In this document: in pieces, positions 20,253 through 29,434 of the stretch | Layout of the letters: each line of letters begins with the position of its first letter | Position numbering within the stretch: position 1 is the first letter of the stretch | DNA from: Pseudomonas nabeulensis | GTDB taxonomy: Bacteria > Pseudomonadota > Gammaproteobacteria > Pseudomonadales > Pseudomonadaceae | Assembly (NCBI RefSeq): GCF_004682045.1 | Contig: NZ_QUZT01000003.1 | Location: 1-64,000, forward strand | DNA length: 64,000 nucleotides | Reading direction: 5' to 3' | Notes under the pieces: generated by a model | What the model saw: only the letters and a program-made list of their open reading frames with translations | Told to the model about the DNA's origin: nothing | The model's database searches: none | Made by a program: the position numbers and the translations under genes

Positions 20253-20666
20253 ATGACCACCCGCCTTGAAGAAATCCAGCGCCGCACCGACCTGTCCGTT
20301 ACCCATGTGACCAAGGCAGTGTTCCCGCCGACCACCAACCATCACAACACGTTGTTCGGCGGCACTGCGCTGGCCTGGATGGATGAGGTGTCGTTTATCA
20401 CCGCCACGCGGTTTTGCCGGTTGCCGTTGGTGACAGTCTCCACAGACCGTATCGACTTCAATCATGCGATCCCGGCGGGCTCTATCGTTGAGCTGATTGG
20501 GCGTGTGATCAAAGTGGGTAATACCAGCCTCAAGGTTGAGGTCGAGGTGTTCGTCGAGAGCATGAGTGCCGATGGTCGTGAGAGGGCGATCCAGGGGGTG
20601 TTCAGCTTTGTGGCGATTGATGCGGATAAGCGGCCGGTGCCGGTGCTGCCGGGGTTTGTGGACTGA
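20253..20666 (+). CDS. Acyl-CoA thioesterase, hot-dog fold
   Basis: A 137-residue YciA-type thioesterase that hydrolyses acyl-CoA. The hot-dog signature is HHNTLFGGTALAWMDEVSFITATRF, with aspartate as the likely catalytic residue, and VSTDRIDFNHAIPAG. I start it at the ATG at 20253; no strong Shine-Dalgarno is present, and a TTG at 20229 is an alternative. It lies just after the rplS terminator. Confidence 0.87.
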   Translation: MTTRLEEIQRRTDLSVTHVTKAVFPPTTNHHNTLFGGTALAWMDEVSFITATRFCRLPLVTVSTDRIDFNHAIPAGSIVELIGRVIKVGNTSLKVEVEVFVESMSADGRERAIQGVFSFVAIDADKRPVPVLPGFVD

Positions 20667-20684
20667 TCCGTGACCGAGTCGCGG

Positions 20685-20781
20685 CTATCGCAGGCAAGCC
20701 AGCTCCCACATTTGACCGGTGTCGGTCACAAATCATTGGTCAGACACAAAACCCCTGTGGGAGCTGGCTTGCCTGCGATAG
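20685..20781. repeat. REPIN of a second REP family
   Basis: Perfect inverted ends CTATCGCAGGCAAGCCAGCT... / ...AGCTGGCTTGCCTGCGATAG around a 45-base spacer. The core (GCAGGCAAGCCAGC) differs from the other REPs here, and it is the only copy of this type in the window. Confidence 0.85.
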
Positions 20782-20818
20782 GATCTAATAGACACTACAG
20801 TAATCCGCCCGAGCCCCC

Positions 20819-21715
20819 ATGCCCGCCATTGACCACCCCTTGATCGACCGCTTCCTCGACGCTCTCTGGCTGGAAAAAGGCCTGTCGGACAACACCCGCC
20901 AGGCCTACCGCAGCGACCTGGCCCTGTTCAACGGCTGGCTACAGGAGAAAAATCTCGAGCTGGTCAACGCCGGACGCGAGTTGATCCTCGATCACCTGGC
21001 CTGGCGCCTGGAGCAAAACTACAAGCCTCGTTCTACTGCGCGATTCCTTTCCGGTGTGCGCGGCTTTTATCGTTATTTGCTGCGGGAAAAACTGATCGCC
21101 CTCGACCCAACCCTGCAAGTCGACATGCCGCAGCTTGGTAGGCCTTTGCCTAAATCCCTGTCGGAAGCTGACGTCGATGCCTTGCTCGCCGCGCCCGACT
21201 TGAGCGAAGCCATCGGCCAGCGCGACCGTGCCATGCTCGAAGTGCTGTATGCCTGCGGCCTGCGGGTCACCGAGTTGATCAGCCTGACCCTGGAGCAAGT
21301 CAACCTGCGCCAGGGCGTGCTGCGGGTGATGGGCAAGGGCAGCAAGGAACGATTGGTGCCGATGGGCGAGGAGGCGATTGTGTGGGTCGAGCGCTATATG
21401 CGCGACGGGCGCAGCGAATTGCTCGGTGGTCGCCCCAGTGATGTACTGTTTCCCAGCCAGCGTGGTGAGCAGATGACACGCCAGACGTTCTGGCACCGCA
21501 TCAAGCATCAGGCCAAGGTGGCCGGTATCGGCAAGAGCCTGTCGCCCCACACATTACGTCACGCTTTCGCCACCCATTTGCTCAATCACGGCGCAGATTT
21601 GCGCGTGGTGCAAATGCTGCTCGGCCACAGCGACTTATCCACAACCCAGATCTACACCCACGTCGCCCGCGCGCGCTTGCAGGATATGCACGCCAAGCAC
21701 CATCCGCGTGGCTGA
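20819..21715 (+). CDS. xerD: Tyrosine recombinase XerD
   Basis: A 298-residue site-specific recombinase that with XerC resolves chromosome dimers at dif. Catalytic residues appear in order: Arg in YACGLRVTELI, Lys in GKGSKERLVP, His-x-x-Arg in HTLRHAFATH, His in LLGHSDLST, Tyr in TTQIYTHV. The dsbC gene follows, as in many gamma-proteobacteria. Confidence 0.97.
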   Translation: MPAIDHPLIDRFLDALWLEKGLSDNTRQAYRSDLALFNGWLQEKNLELVNAGRELILDHLAWRLEQNYKPRSTARFLSGVRGFYRYLLREKLIALDPTLQVDMPQLGRPLPKSLSEADVDALLAAPDLSEAIGQRDRAMLEVLYACGLRVTELISLTLEQVNLRQGVLRVMGKGSKERLVPMGEEAIVWVERYMRDGRSELLGGRPSDVLFPSQRGEQMTRQTFWHRIKHQAKVAGIGKSLSPHTLRHAFATHLLNHGADLRVVQMLLGHSDLSTTQIYTHVARARLQDMHAKHHPRG

Positions 21716-21857
21716 ATAACGCCAATTTAAGCCACTGCGGGCTGCCCTGCGGCCCAACTGTGGTAGGCTTTGCCGGTTCGCAAAGGGGACGGCCCAAACC
21801 TGTGTTTTCCGTTCAGTGTTCTTGCTCCCGTCCCTGCATCTGCCTTCAGGAGTTCCC

Positions 21858-22589
21858 ATGCGCTTGACCCAGATTATTGCCGCCGCAGCCATTGCGTTGG
21901 TTTCCACTTTTGTTGTCGCCGATGATGCTGCCGAGCAGACCATCCGCAAGAGCCTGGCCAACCTGCAGCTCGACACGCCAATCGAAAGCATCAGCGCCAG
22001 CCCAATGGCCGGCCTGTACGAAGTCAAGCTCAAGGGCAGCCGCGTGCTGTACGCCAGTGCCGATGGCCAGTACATCGTGCAGGGCTACCTGTTCCAGTTG
22101 AAAGACGGTAAGCCGGTCAACCTCACCGAGAAAGCCGAACGTCTGGGCGTGTCCAAGCTGATCAACGGCATTCCGGTGGCTGAGACCGTGGTTTACCCGG
22201 CCATCGGCGAGACCAAGACCCACATCACCGTGTTCACCGACACCACTTGCCCGTACTGCCACAAGCTGCACGCCGAAGTGCCTGCGCTGAACAAGCTGGG
22301 TGTGGAAGTGCGCTACGTAGCGTTCCCGCGCCAGGGCCTGGGCTCGCCGGGTGATGAGCAGTTGCAGGCGGTATGGTGCTCGGCCGATAAAAAGGCCGCC
22401 ATGGACAAGATGGTCGATGGCAAGGAAATCAAGGCGGCCAAATGCGCCAACCCGGTTTCCAAGCAGTTCGCCCTCGGCCAGTCCATTGGCGTGAACGGTA
22501 CACCGGCCATCGTTTTGGCTGACGGCCAAGTGATTCCGGGCTACCAGCCGGCACCACAAGTTGCCAAACTGGCGCTCAGTGCCAAATAA
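21858..22589 (+). CDS. dsbC: Periplasmic disulfide isomerase DsbC
   Basis: A 243-residue protein with signal peptide (MRLTQIIAAAAIALVSTFVV), an N-terminal dimerisation domain and a thioredoxin domain with active site CPYC (DTTCPYCHKLH). It reshuffles wrong disulfides in the periplasm. I start it at 21858, with AGGAG seven bases upstream. A second cysteine pair (WCSADKK / AKCANP) matches the structural disulfide of DsbC. Confidence 0.96.
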   Translation: MRLTQIIAAAAIALVSTFVVADDAAEQTIRKSLANLQLDTPIESISASPMAGLYEVKLKGSRVLYASADGQYIVQGYLFQLKDGKPVNLTEKAERLGVSKLINGIPVAETVVYPAIGETKTHITVFTDTTCPYCHKLHAEVPALNKLGVEVRYVAFPRQGLGSPGDEQLQAVWCSADKKAAMDKMVDGKEIKAAKCANPVSKQFALGQSIGVNGTPAIVLADGQVIPGYQPAPQVAKLALSAK

Positions 22590-22607
22590 ACCGTATCGTT
22601 AATTTAA

Positions 22608-22654
22608 AGCCGCAGTTGTGCGGCTGTTTTCCACGGCCGACCTCGCGTCGGCCG
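22608..22654 (+). terminator. dsbC terminator and second hairpin before hom
   Basis: AGCCGCA/TGCGGCT with a T run (22608-22630) follows dsbC. A second strong stem, CGGCCGAC/GTCGGCCG (22634-22654), ends just before the hom ribosome-binding site and may be a second terminator or a leader hairpin. Confidence 0.7.
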
Positions 22655-22673
22655 TTTCATGGGGAGTTCTTCA

Positions 22674-23978
22674 GTGAAACCGGTCAAAGTAGGCATCTGT
22701 GGGTTAGGGACCGTCGGTGGCGGAACCTTTAACGTACTTCAGCGTAACGCTGAGGAAATTTCCCGCCGTGCAGGTCGCGGGATTGAAGTGGCGCAGATTG
22801 CCACGCGTTCGCCAAAGCCTCAGTTCGAAACGACCGGTATTGCGATTACCAACGATGTCTTCGCCGTTGCCACCAACCCTGAGATCGATATCGTTATCGA
22901 GCTGGTCGGCGGCTACACCGTGGCCCGTGACCTGGTGCTCAAGGCCATCGAAAACGGCAAGCATGTGGTCACCGCCAACAAGGCGCTGATCGCCGTGCAC
23001 GGCAACGAGATCTTCGCCAAGGCTCGCGAGAAGGGCGTGATCGTAGCGTTCGAAGCCGCCGTCGCCGGTGGTATCCCGGTGATCAAGGCGATCCGTGAAG
23101 GCCTTTCCGCCAACCGCATCAATTGGGTGGCCGGCATCATCAATGGCACCGGTAACTTCATCCTCACTGAAATGCGTGAGAAGGGCCGTACCTTCGAAGA
23201 CGTGCTGGCCGAGGCCCAGGCCCTGGGTTACGCCGAAGCCGACCCGACGTTCGACGTGGAAGGCATCGACGCTGCGCACAAGTTGACCATCCTGGCGTCC
23301 ATCGCCTTTGGTATCCCGCTGCAGTTCGACAAGGCCTACACCGAAGGCATCACCCAGCTGACCACGGCCGATGTGAACTACGCCGAAGCCCTGGGCTACC
23401 GCATCAAGCACCTGGGCGTGGCGCGCAGCACTCCGGCCGGTATCGAGTTGCGTGTGCACCCGACGCTGATCCCGGCTGATCGCCTGATCGCCAACGTCAA
23501 TGGCGTGATGAACGCCGTGATGGTCAACGGTGACGCTGCCGGTTCGACGCTGTTCTACGGCGCCGGCGCTGGCATGGAGCCAACGGCTTCCTCGGTGATC
23601 GCCGACCTGGTGGACGTGGTTCGCGCCATGACCAGCGACCCGGAAAACCGCGTGCCGCACCTGGCTTTCCAGCCGGACTCGCTGTCGGCCCACCCGATCC
23701 TGCCGATCGAAGCCAGCGAAAGCGCCTACTACCTGCGCATCCAGGCCAAGGACCATCCGGGCGTGTTGGCGCAGGTGGCCAGCATCCTGTCGGAGCGCGG
23801 TATCAATATAGAGTCGATCATGCAGAAGGAAGTCGAGGAGCAAGACGGCCTGGTGCCGATGATCCTGCTGACTCACCGTGTGCTCGAACAGCACATCAAC
23901 GATGCCATCGCCGCCCTGGAAGCCCTGCAAGGCGTGGTTGGCCCGGTGGTGCGCATCCGCGTCGAGCACTTGAACTAA
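22674..23978 (+). CDS. hom: Homoserine dehydrogenase
   Basis: A 434-residue NAD(P)-dependent enzyme reducing aspartate semialdehyde to homoserine. I use GTG at 22674, because GGGGAG (22661-22666) lies seven bases before it; the ATG at 22659 precedes that site. Parts: Rossmann domain (VGICGLGTVGGGTF), catalytic domain (AGIINGTGNFILTEM; DVEGIDAAHKL) and a C-terminal ACT domain (DHPGVLAQVASILSERGINIES) for threonine feedback. Followed by thrC 67 bp later, likely one operon. Confidence 0.97.
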   Translation: MKPVKVGICGLGTVGGGTFNVLQRNAEEISRRAGRGIEVAQIATRSPKPQFETTGIAITNDVFAVATNPEIDIVIELVGGYTVARDLVLKAIENGKHVVTANKALIAVHGNEIFAKAREKGVIVAFEAAVAGGIPVIKAIREGLSANRINWVAGIINGTGNFILTEMREKGRTFEDVLAEAQALGYAEADPTFDVEGIDAAHKLTILASIAFGIPLQFDKAYTEGITQLTTADVNYAEALGYRIKHLGVARSTPAGIELRVHPTLIPADRLIANVNGVMNAVMVNGDAAGSTLFYGAGAGMEPTASSVIADLVDVVRAMTSDPENRVPHLAFQPDSLSAHPILPIEASESAYYLRIQAKDHPGVLAQVASILSERGINIESIMQKEVEEQDGLVPMILLTHRVLEQHINDAIAALEALQGVVGPVVRIRVEHLN

Positions 23979-24045
23979 CCGATCTGTTCCAGAGGCCCCG
24001 CGTGTGTGGCGGCCTCTGTTCGAGAATGTTTTAGAGGAGCCAGTC

Positions 24046-25455
24046 ATGCGTTACATCAGCACCCGCGGCCAGGCACCGGCCCTGAATTTCGAAGACGTCT
24101 TGCTGGCAGGCCTTGCCACTGACGGCGGCCTGTACGTGCCGGAAAACCTGCCACGCTTTACCCAGGAAGAGATCGCTTCCTGGGCCGGCCTGCCGTATCA
24201 CGAGTTGGCGTTCCGGGTGATGCGCCCGTTTGTCACCGGCAGCATTCCGGATGCGGATTTCAAGAAGATCCTCGAAGAAACCTACGGCGTGTTTTCCCAC
24301 AGCGCCATCGCACCACTGCGCCAACTGAACGGCAATGAATGGGTATTGGAGTTGTTCCACGGCCCGACCCTGGCGTTCAAGGACTTCGCCCTGCAACTGC
24401 TGGGTCGCCTGCTCGACTACGTGCTGCAAAAGCGCGGCGAGCGCGTGGTGATCATCGGCGCGACCTCCGGCGATACCGGCTCGGCGGCCATCGAAGGCTG
24501 CAAGCACTGCGAAAACGTCGACATCTTCATCCTGCACCCGCATCAACGGGTATCGGAAGTGCAGCGTCGCCAGATGACTACCATCTTTGGCGAGAACATC
24601 CACAACATCGCCATCGAAGGCAACTTCGATGACTGCCAGGAAATGGTCAAGAACAGCTTCGCTGACCAGAGCTTCCTCAAAGGCACGCGCCTGGTGGCGG
24701 TAAACTCGATCAACTGGGCGCGGATCATGGCCCAGATCGTTTACTACTTCCATGCAGCCCTGCAACTGGGCGGCCCGGCGCGTTCCGTGTCGTTCTCGGT
24801 GCCGACCGGCAATTTCGGCGACATCTTCGCCGGTTACCTGGCGCGCAACATGGGCCTGCCGATCAACCAATTGATCGTCGCCACCAACCGCAACGACATC
24901 CTGCACCGCTTCATGAGCGGCAACCAGTACGTCAAGGAAACCCTGCACGCCACGTTGTCGCCGTCGATGGACATCATGGTCTCGTCGAACTTCGAACGCC
25001 TGCTGTTCGACATGCACGGTCGCAACGGCGCGGCGATTGCCGGTTTGATGGACACCTTCAAGAGCGGTGGCGGTTTCAGCGTCGATGAGGAGCGTTGGAC
25101 CGAAACCCGCAAGCTGTTCGACTCCCTGGCCGTGGACGACGCGCAGACCTGCGAAACCATCGCTGAAGTCTACGCCCAGACGGGCGAGGTGCTGGACCCG
25201 CACACCGCCATCGGTGTGAAGGCTGCCCGCGAATGCCGCCGTAGCCTGGACATCCCGATGGTGATCCTGGGTACCGCTCACCCGGTGAAATTCCCGGACG
25301 CGGTGGTCAAGGCGGGCGTTGGCAAGGCGCTGGAATTGCCGGTGCATCTGGTCGACCTGCTGGAGCGCGAAGAGCGTTGCACCGTGTTGGCCAATGACTT
25401 GAAGGCGGTGCAGGCGTTTGTAAGCCAGCATGGCAACCGGGGCAAGCCGTTGTAA
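24046..25455 (+). CDS. thrC: Threonine synthase
   Basis: A 469-residue PLP enzyme converting phosphohomoserine to threonine. The PLP lysine lies in GPTLAFKDFALQLLG; the phosphate loop is SVPTGNFGDIFAG. It belongs to the longer (class with about 470 residues) threonine synthases of gamma-proteobacteria. Start at 24046 is supported by GAGGAG upstream. Confidence 0.97.
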   Translation: MRYISTRGQAPALNFEDVLLAGLATDGGLYVPENLPRFTQEEIASWAGLPYHELAFRVMRPFVTGSIPDADFKKILEETYGVFSHSAIAPLRQLNGNEWVLELFHGPTLAFKDFALQLLGRLLDYVLQKRGERVVIIGATSGDTGSAAIEGCKHCENVDIFILHPHQRVSEVQRRQMTTIFGENIHNIAIEGNFDDCQEMVKNSFADQSFLKGTRLVAVNSINWARIMAQIVYYFHAALQLGGPARSVSFSVPTGNFGDIFAGYLARNMGLPINQLIVATNRNDILHRFMSGNQYVKETLHATLSPSMDIMVSSNFERLLFDMHGRNGAAIAGLMDTFKSGGGFSVDEERWTETRKLFDSLAVDDAQTCETIAEVYAQTGEVLDPHTAIGVKAARECRRSLDIPMVILGTAHPVKFPDAVVKAGVGKALELPVHLVDLLEREERCTVLANDLKAVQAFVSQHGNRGKPL

Positions 25456-25467
25456 GGCGAACTGCGT

Positions 25468-25511
25468 AAAAAAAAACGCCGCTTTCCCTTCCTTGGGTCA
25501 GCGGCGTTTTT
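25468..25511. terminator. Bidirectional terminator thrC / small ORF
   Basis: AAAAACGCCGCT pairs with AGCGGCGTTTTT, giving A and T runs on both strands between the convergent genes. Confidence 0.88.
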
Positions 25512-25534
25512 ATAGGGCCCGTACCGCGCAAGTA

Positions 25535-25735
25535 CTACGTGAGTAGTTTTTGTACGATTGCCAATACAGTGCTGAAAGCCGTAAACATGGCCATGACGAC
25601 GCCCAAGGGGTACCAAAAATTCTCTCGAGTTATCTTGTGGGTCTCGGCAGTCAGTTTGCGTTGCTCCGCATAGATGCGTGATATGTCGGCGTGAATCTTC
25701 TCCAGTGCGGCTTGTTCTTTGTCGTGTTCCAACAT
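25535..25735 (-). CDS. Small protein with one membrane segment
   Basis: A 66-residue protein I do not recognise. The start at 25735 has AAGGA eight bases upstream; an ATG at 25744 is also in frame. Residues 1-38 are charged and likely helical (EQAALEKIHADISRIYAEQRKL), followed by a C-terminal hydrophobic segment (FWYPLGVVMAMFTAFSTVLAIV). This suggests a tail-anchored or single-pass inner-membrane protein with a cytoplasmic coiled region. It shares a terminator with thrC. Confidence 0.6.
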   Translation of the reverse strand: MLEHDKEQAALEKIHADISRIYAEQRKLTAETHKITRENFWYPLGVVMAMFTAFSTVLAIVQKLLT

Positions 25736-26051
25736 CGTCTTCATCCTTCGCAAAATAAGGGCCTTTTGACATGCGCTTTTATCTGCATAGCAGCGTGACC
25801 AGCGCTCACCGAGTATAGGATTCACCTTCGGGCTCAGCCGTGGGCGAACCCCAAAACGACTCGCCATTGCGTAAGCAGTTATGTGCCGCCGTTTTTTCCC
25901 TGTCATGTTGCGAGCGCATGCTGGAATCCGTCACTCCCTGACGACCCCATAAAGACGATAAAGCGAACTTTCCTACGTCACAAACAGTCACTTAGGATAG
26001 ATGCAGCTCCCGTTGAACCGATTGTTCCCGAACTATTGAGTGGTGATCGAG
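25736..26051. other. Intergenic stretch, nothing recognised
   Basis: These 316 bases contain the presumed promoters of the flanking divergent small genes. I see no clear -10/-35 pair, no REP and no credible gene. Confidence 0.4.
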
Positions 26052-26336
26052 ATGGAAAGTATCAGCCTATTGCTCGAAGAAGCACTGAGCCCTTATCAGG
26101 TTACGCTGACCACCTCTGGTGTGCAGGACGAGTGTCTGGTGACCGTGAAGAACCCTGCTGGCGCTATCGTGGTCGAGCGTGACGTCGACCGGGCGCAATT
26201 GCTGGACAAACGCGTGTTGGTGGATGTGGTGGATTGCCTGCTGCGCGACATCAAAATTGCCGAAGGGCGCCTGGAACCCTCGGTCATCGCGGCCTTGCGT
26301 AATGCCGCCCAGACACGTAGCGCCGCTGCTGCATGA
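26052..26336 (+). CDS. DUF3509-like protein
   Basis: A 94-residue soluble protein. The layout (LLEEALSPYQVTLT, then CLVTVKNPAGAIVVERDVDRAQL and VVDCLLRDIKIAEG) resembles DUF3509, a small family found mainly in Pseudomonas and of unknown role. The start could also be GTG at 26040; neither has a strong Shine-Dalgarno. A terminator follows about 120 bases later. Confidence 0.72.
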   Translation: MESISLLLEEALSPYQVTLTTSGVQDECLVTVKNPAGAIVVERDVDRAQLLDKRVLVDVVDCLLRDIKIAEGRLEPSVIAALRNAAQTRSAAAA

Positions 26337-26459
26337 AGAATTGTTTATTCAGGGAAACTTCCTACAACGTGCCCGGTCAGATTTCATAACAGCAAGCGCA
26401 AACATTGTGCTCCGGTGTTTGTGCCTTGTTGTACTGGTCTCTATTGGTAGGCCACGTTT

Positions 26460-26498
26460 AACCCCGAGTTGTCTCCCCACTGCTCGGGGTTTCTTTTT
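26460..26498. terminator. Terminator between convergent genes
   Basis: AACCCCGAG pairs with CTCGGGGTT around a 17-base loop, followed by TCTTTTT, between the DUF3509-like gene and the solute-binding protein gene. Confidence 0.8.
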
Positions 26499-26510
26499 GC
26501 CCGCGATTTG

Positions 26511-27383
26511 TCACGGCGCTGGCGCATCCTGGAAGAAGCTTGGGTTGTCGTGCAGATAACGCTCGCGCATCACTGGGTCCAGCCACGAGGCGTAGGACTG
26601 TTGCACCTGCTCCAGCGGGACCTTGCGCAAAACCTGGTTGATCCGCTCGATGGCCTGGCGCCCTTGAGGTGTATCCGAGCAACCAATGTACGTGCGCTGG
26701 TAAGGCGATGAACCTTTGATCGGATAGAACCGCAAGTCTTCGGAGGCAATGCCCTGCTGCATCGCGTGGTAGCGGATTTCCGGCCAATAACCCAGCACTG
26801 CCTCCAGCCGCCCAAGACGCTGCATCTGCAACAGGCTGCCCAAGGCATCGTTGCCGTAATGGAGCGCCAATTTGTGTGCGTCGGCATGCTTGAGTTGTTC
26901 ATCGATGGCCGGGCCGTAGCTGCGTTCTGCAATGGTGCCGATCCGGGTGTTATGGGCCTCCAGGAAGGCGTGCAGGTCGAATTGATCCTGGGTGATAAAC
27001 GCTGACAGGGCTTCGAGTTGGCTGCGTCGCAGCGTGACCCCATTGCTGGCGACTACAAATGCCTGGCTCGAAAACACCACGTACTTCGCCCGCTCCGCCG
27101 TCCACAGCAGGGACGGGTCGCAGGTGAACGAGGGTTCGCGCAGCATCTGCGTGCCACGGGCGCGGTTGACGTGCAGCACTTGGTGCTGATATTCCGGCAA
27201 GCGCTCGATCAGCATCGGCAGCAGTTGATCCAGGGCGCCTTCGCCACTGCGTGGTCCTTCGAAGATGGTCAGTGGCGGCAAGTCGCGCAATAGCCAGATC
27301 AACGTGTCTTGGGCGTTCGCCGCAAGAGGCCAGCCACACGCCATAAGCGCAGCGAGGCACAGCTGAGTGAGCCGAGCGGCCAT
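26511..27383 (-). CDS. Periplasmic solute-binding protein, family 3-like
   Basis: A 290-residue exported protein: signal peptide (about 1-24, ending AANAQ) and a periplasmic-binding fold (WLLRDLPPLTIFEGPRSGEGALDQLLPML) resembling the TIGR02285 group. There are no transporter genes nearby, so it may act as an orphan binding or sensing protein. The ATG shares one base with the TGA of the CoA transferase upstream, showing translational coupling. Confidence 0.8.
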   Translation of the reverse strand: MAARLTQLCLAALMACGWPLAANAQDTLIWLLRDLPPLTIFEGPRSGEGALDQLLPMLIERLPEYQHQVLHVNRARGTQMLREPSFTCDPSLLWTAERAKYVVFSSQAFVVASNGVTLRRSQLEALSAFITQDQFDLHAFLEAHNTRIGTIAERSYGPAIDEQLKHADAHKLALHYGNDALGSLLQMQRLGRLEAVLGYWPEIRYHAMQQGIASEDLRFYPIKGSSPYQRTYIGCSDTPQGRQAIERINQVLRKVPLEQVQQSYASWLDPVMRERYLHDNPSFFQDAPAP

Positions 27384-28582
27384 CAGATCGCGCCTGCCTC
27401 GCGCAAGCGAACAATGGCGGCTGCGTCATAACCCAGCCCATTGAGTACTGCGCTGTTGTGTTCACCCAGCTGGGGCCCGACCCATTCGCAGCTGCCGGGG
27501 GTGTCCGACAGCTTGGGCACGATGCCGGGCATCTTGAAGTCCTTGCCGCCGGGCAACTGGGCGTTGAGAAACATCTCGCGGGCGAGGAATTGTGGGTCAC
27601 CCAGCATGTCCTCGGCACTGTAGATGCGGCTCGCCGGTACTTCGGCGTTGTTCAAGGCCTCGATCACCTGATCCAGTGGCAGCGAATTAACCCAGCGATC
27701 GATCACACCGTACAGCTCATCCCGGCGGCTATCTCGCCCGTCATTGCTGGCAAGCGCAGGATCATTGGCCAGATCCTCTCGGCCAATGGCGACCATGAAA
27801 CGCTTGAAGATGGCATCACCGTTGGCGCCAATCTGCACATGCTTGCCGTCGGCACTGGTGTGAATGGAGGAGGGCGTAATGCCGGGCATGATGTTGCCGG
27901 TGCGCTCGCGAATAAAGCCGAACACGTCGAACTCGGGGATCATGCTTTCCATCATGGCGAAGATGGCTTCATACAGTGCCACATCCACCACCTGGCCCAG
28001 CCCGCCGTTGACTTCGCGGTGTCGTAGCGCCATCAGCGCACCGATCACGGCCCACAAGGCGGCAATCGAATCACCGATGGAAATGCCTGTGCGCACAGGG
28101 GGGCGGTCCTCGAAACCGGTGATATAGCGCAAGCCGCCCATTGACTCACCCACCGCGCCAAACCCCGGCTGATCCTTCATCGGCCCGGTCTGGCCAAAGC
28201 CCGAGAGCCGCACCATGACCAGTTTCGGGTTGAGTGCGTGCAAGGTCTCCCAGCTCAGGCCGAGTTTCTCAAGCACTCCGGGGCGGAAGTTTTCGATCAG
28301 GATGTCGGCGTCGACCAGCAACTGCTTGAGAATCGCCAGGCCGTCCGGGTGCTTGAGGTTCAGCGTCAGTGACTGCTTGTTGCGTGCCTGCACAAACCAC
28401 CACAGCGAAGTGCCTTCATACAGCTTGCGCCACTTGCGCAGTGGGTCGCCGCCGTCCGGCGATTCGACCTTGATCACCTCGGCACCGAATTCGGCGCAGA
28501 TACGCGAGGCGAACGGGCCGGCGATCAACGTGCCGAGTTCGATGACTTTCAGGCCAGCAAGCGGTTTGGCATTAAACGACAT
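27383..28582 (-). CDS. Family III CoA transferase (CaiB/BaiF)
   Basis: A 399-residue CoA transferase. Family marks: LKVIELGTLIAGPFASRICAEFGAEVIKVE at the N terminus, ENFRPGVLEKLGL, FGQTGPMKDQPGFG, and the catalytic aspartate in SIGDSIAALWAV. Such enzymes move CoA between carboxylic acids; the substrate is unknown. Coupled to the downstream solute-binding protein gene. Confidence 0.9.
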   Translation of the reverse strand: MSFNAKPLAGLKVIELGTLIAGPFASRICAEFGAEVIKVESPDGGDPLRKWRKLYEGTSLWWFVQARNKQSLTLNLKHPDGLAILKQLLVDADILIENFRPGVLEKLGLSWETLHALNPKLVMVRLSGFGQTGPMKDQPGFGAVGESMGGLRYITGFEDRPPVRTGISIGDSIAALWAVIGALMALRHREVNGGLGQVVDVALYEAIFAMMESMIPEFDVFGFIRERTGNIMPGITPSSIHTSADGKHVQIGANGDAIFKRFMVAIGREDLANDPALASNDGRDSRRDELYGVIDRWVNSLPLDQVIEALNNAEVPASRIYSAEDMLGDPQFLAREMFLNAQLPGGKDFKMPGIVPKLSDTPGSCEWVGPQLGEHNSAVLNGLGYDAAAIVRLREAGAI

Positions 28583-28718
28583 GGGGATCCTTGTCTGCGC
28601 GGGGCGGGGGTGTGAAGCCTTTTAACATAGGCGAGCGGCGCCGTGCAGTGGAGGATTCGTTGAATCACCCCACCATCGGTTAGACTGGCCGCCTTTCCCT
28701 GTCTCTAGAAGTCCGTTC

Positions 28719-29261
28719 ATGGCCCAGCCGTCCACGACCTACAAATTCGAACTCAACCTTACCGACCTTGATCGCTCGGTGTACGAGAGCGTCAAACAGA
28801 CCATCGCCCGCCATCCTTCGGAAACCGAAGAGCGCATGACCGTGCGCCTGCTGGCCTACGCCCTTTGGTACAACGAGCAGTTGGCATTTGGCCGTGGCCT
28901 GTCAGATGTAGACGAGCCGGCCCTGTGGGAAAAGAGCCTGGATGACCGGGTTCTGCACTGGATCGAAGTCGGCCAGCCCGACGCCGAGCGCCTGACCTGG
29001 TGCTCGCGCCGTACCGAACGCACTAGCCTGCTGGCCTACGGCAGTCTGCGTGTGTGGGAAGGCAAGGTGGTGCCGGTGGCCAACAACCTGAAAAACGTAC
29101 ACATCGCCGCCGTGCCTCAGGAGGTCCTGGAGACCTTGGCCAAGGACATGCCCCGCGTGATCAAGTGGGATGTGATGATCAGCGAAGGCACGATGTTCGT
29201 CACGGATGACCGTGGCCAGCACGAAGTGCAGCTGCAATGGTTGGTCGGCGAACGCGGTTAA
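28719..29261 (+). CDS. yaeQ: YaeQ family protein
   Basis: A 180-residue protein matching YaeQ through its length (YKFELNLTDLDRSVYESVKQTIARHPSETEERM at the N terminus; WIEVGQPDAERL). YaeQ has a PD-(D/E)xK-like fold; its cellular function is not settled. It is monocistronic and followed by a REPIN. Confidence 0.93.
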   Translation: MAQPSTTYKFELNLTDLDRSVYESVKQTIARHPSETEERMTVRLLAYALWYNEQLAFGRGLSDVDEPALWEKSLDDRVLHWIEVGQPDAERLTWCSRRTERTSLLAYGSLRVWEGKVVPVANNLKNVHIAAVPQEVLETLAKDMPRVIKWDVMISEGTMFVTDDRGQHEVQLQWLVGERG

Positions 29262-29265
29262 ACAT

Positions 29266-29367
29266 GTGGGAGGGGCGGTGCGACGATTCGACTTGCCCCT
29301 GATAGCGGAGGGTCAGTTGAAGATAAGCTGACTGATGCATCGCCATCGGGGGCAAGCCCTTTCCCAC
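29266..29367. repeat. REPIN with 16-bp insert in left REP
   Basis: GTGGGAGGGG, then the insert CGGTGCGACGATTCGA (29276-29291), then CTTGCCCCTGAT; the second REP (ATCGGGGGCAAGCCCTTTCCCAC) has diverged. The spacer carries GGTCAG / CTGAC. Confidence 0.85.
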
Positions 29368-29434
29368 TTTTATCCATATTGTTTCCAAGATAGTTGTTTA
29401 ACCGTTATATCAATAGAGAAGCCCTCAGTACCCC

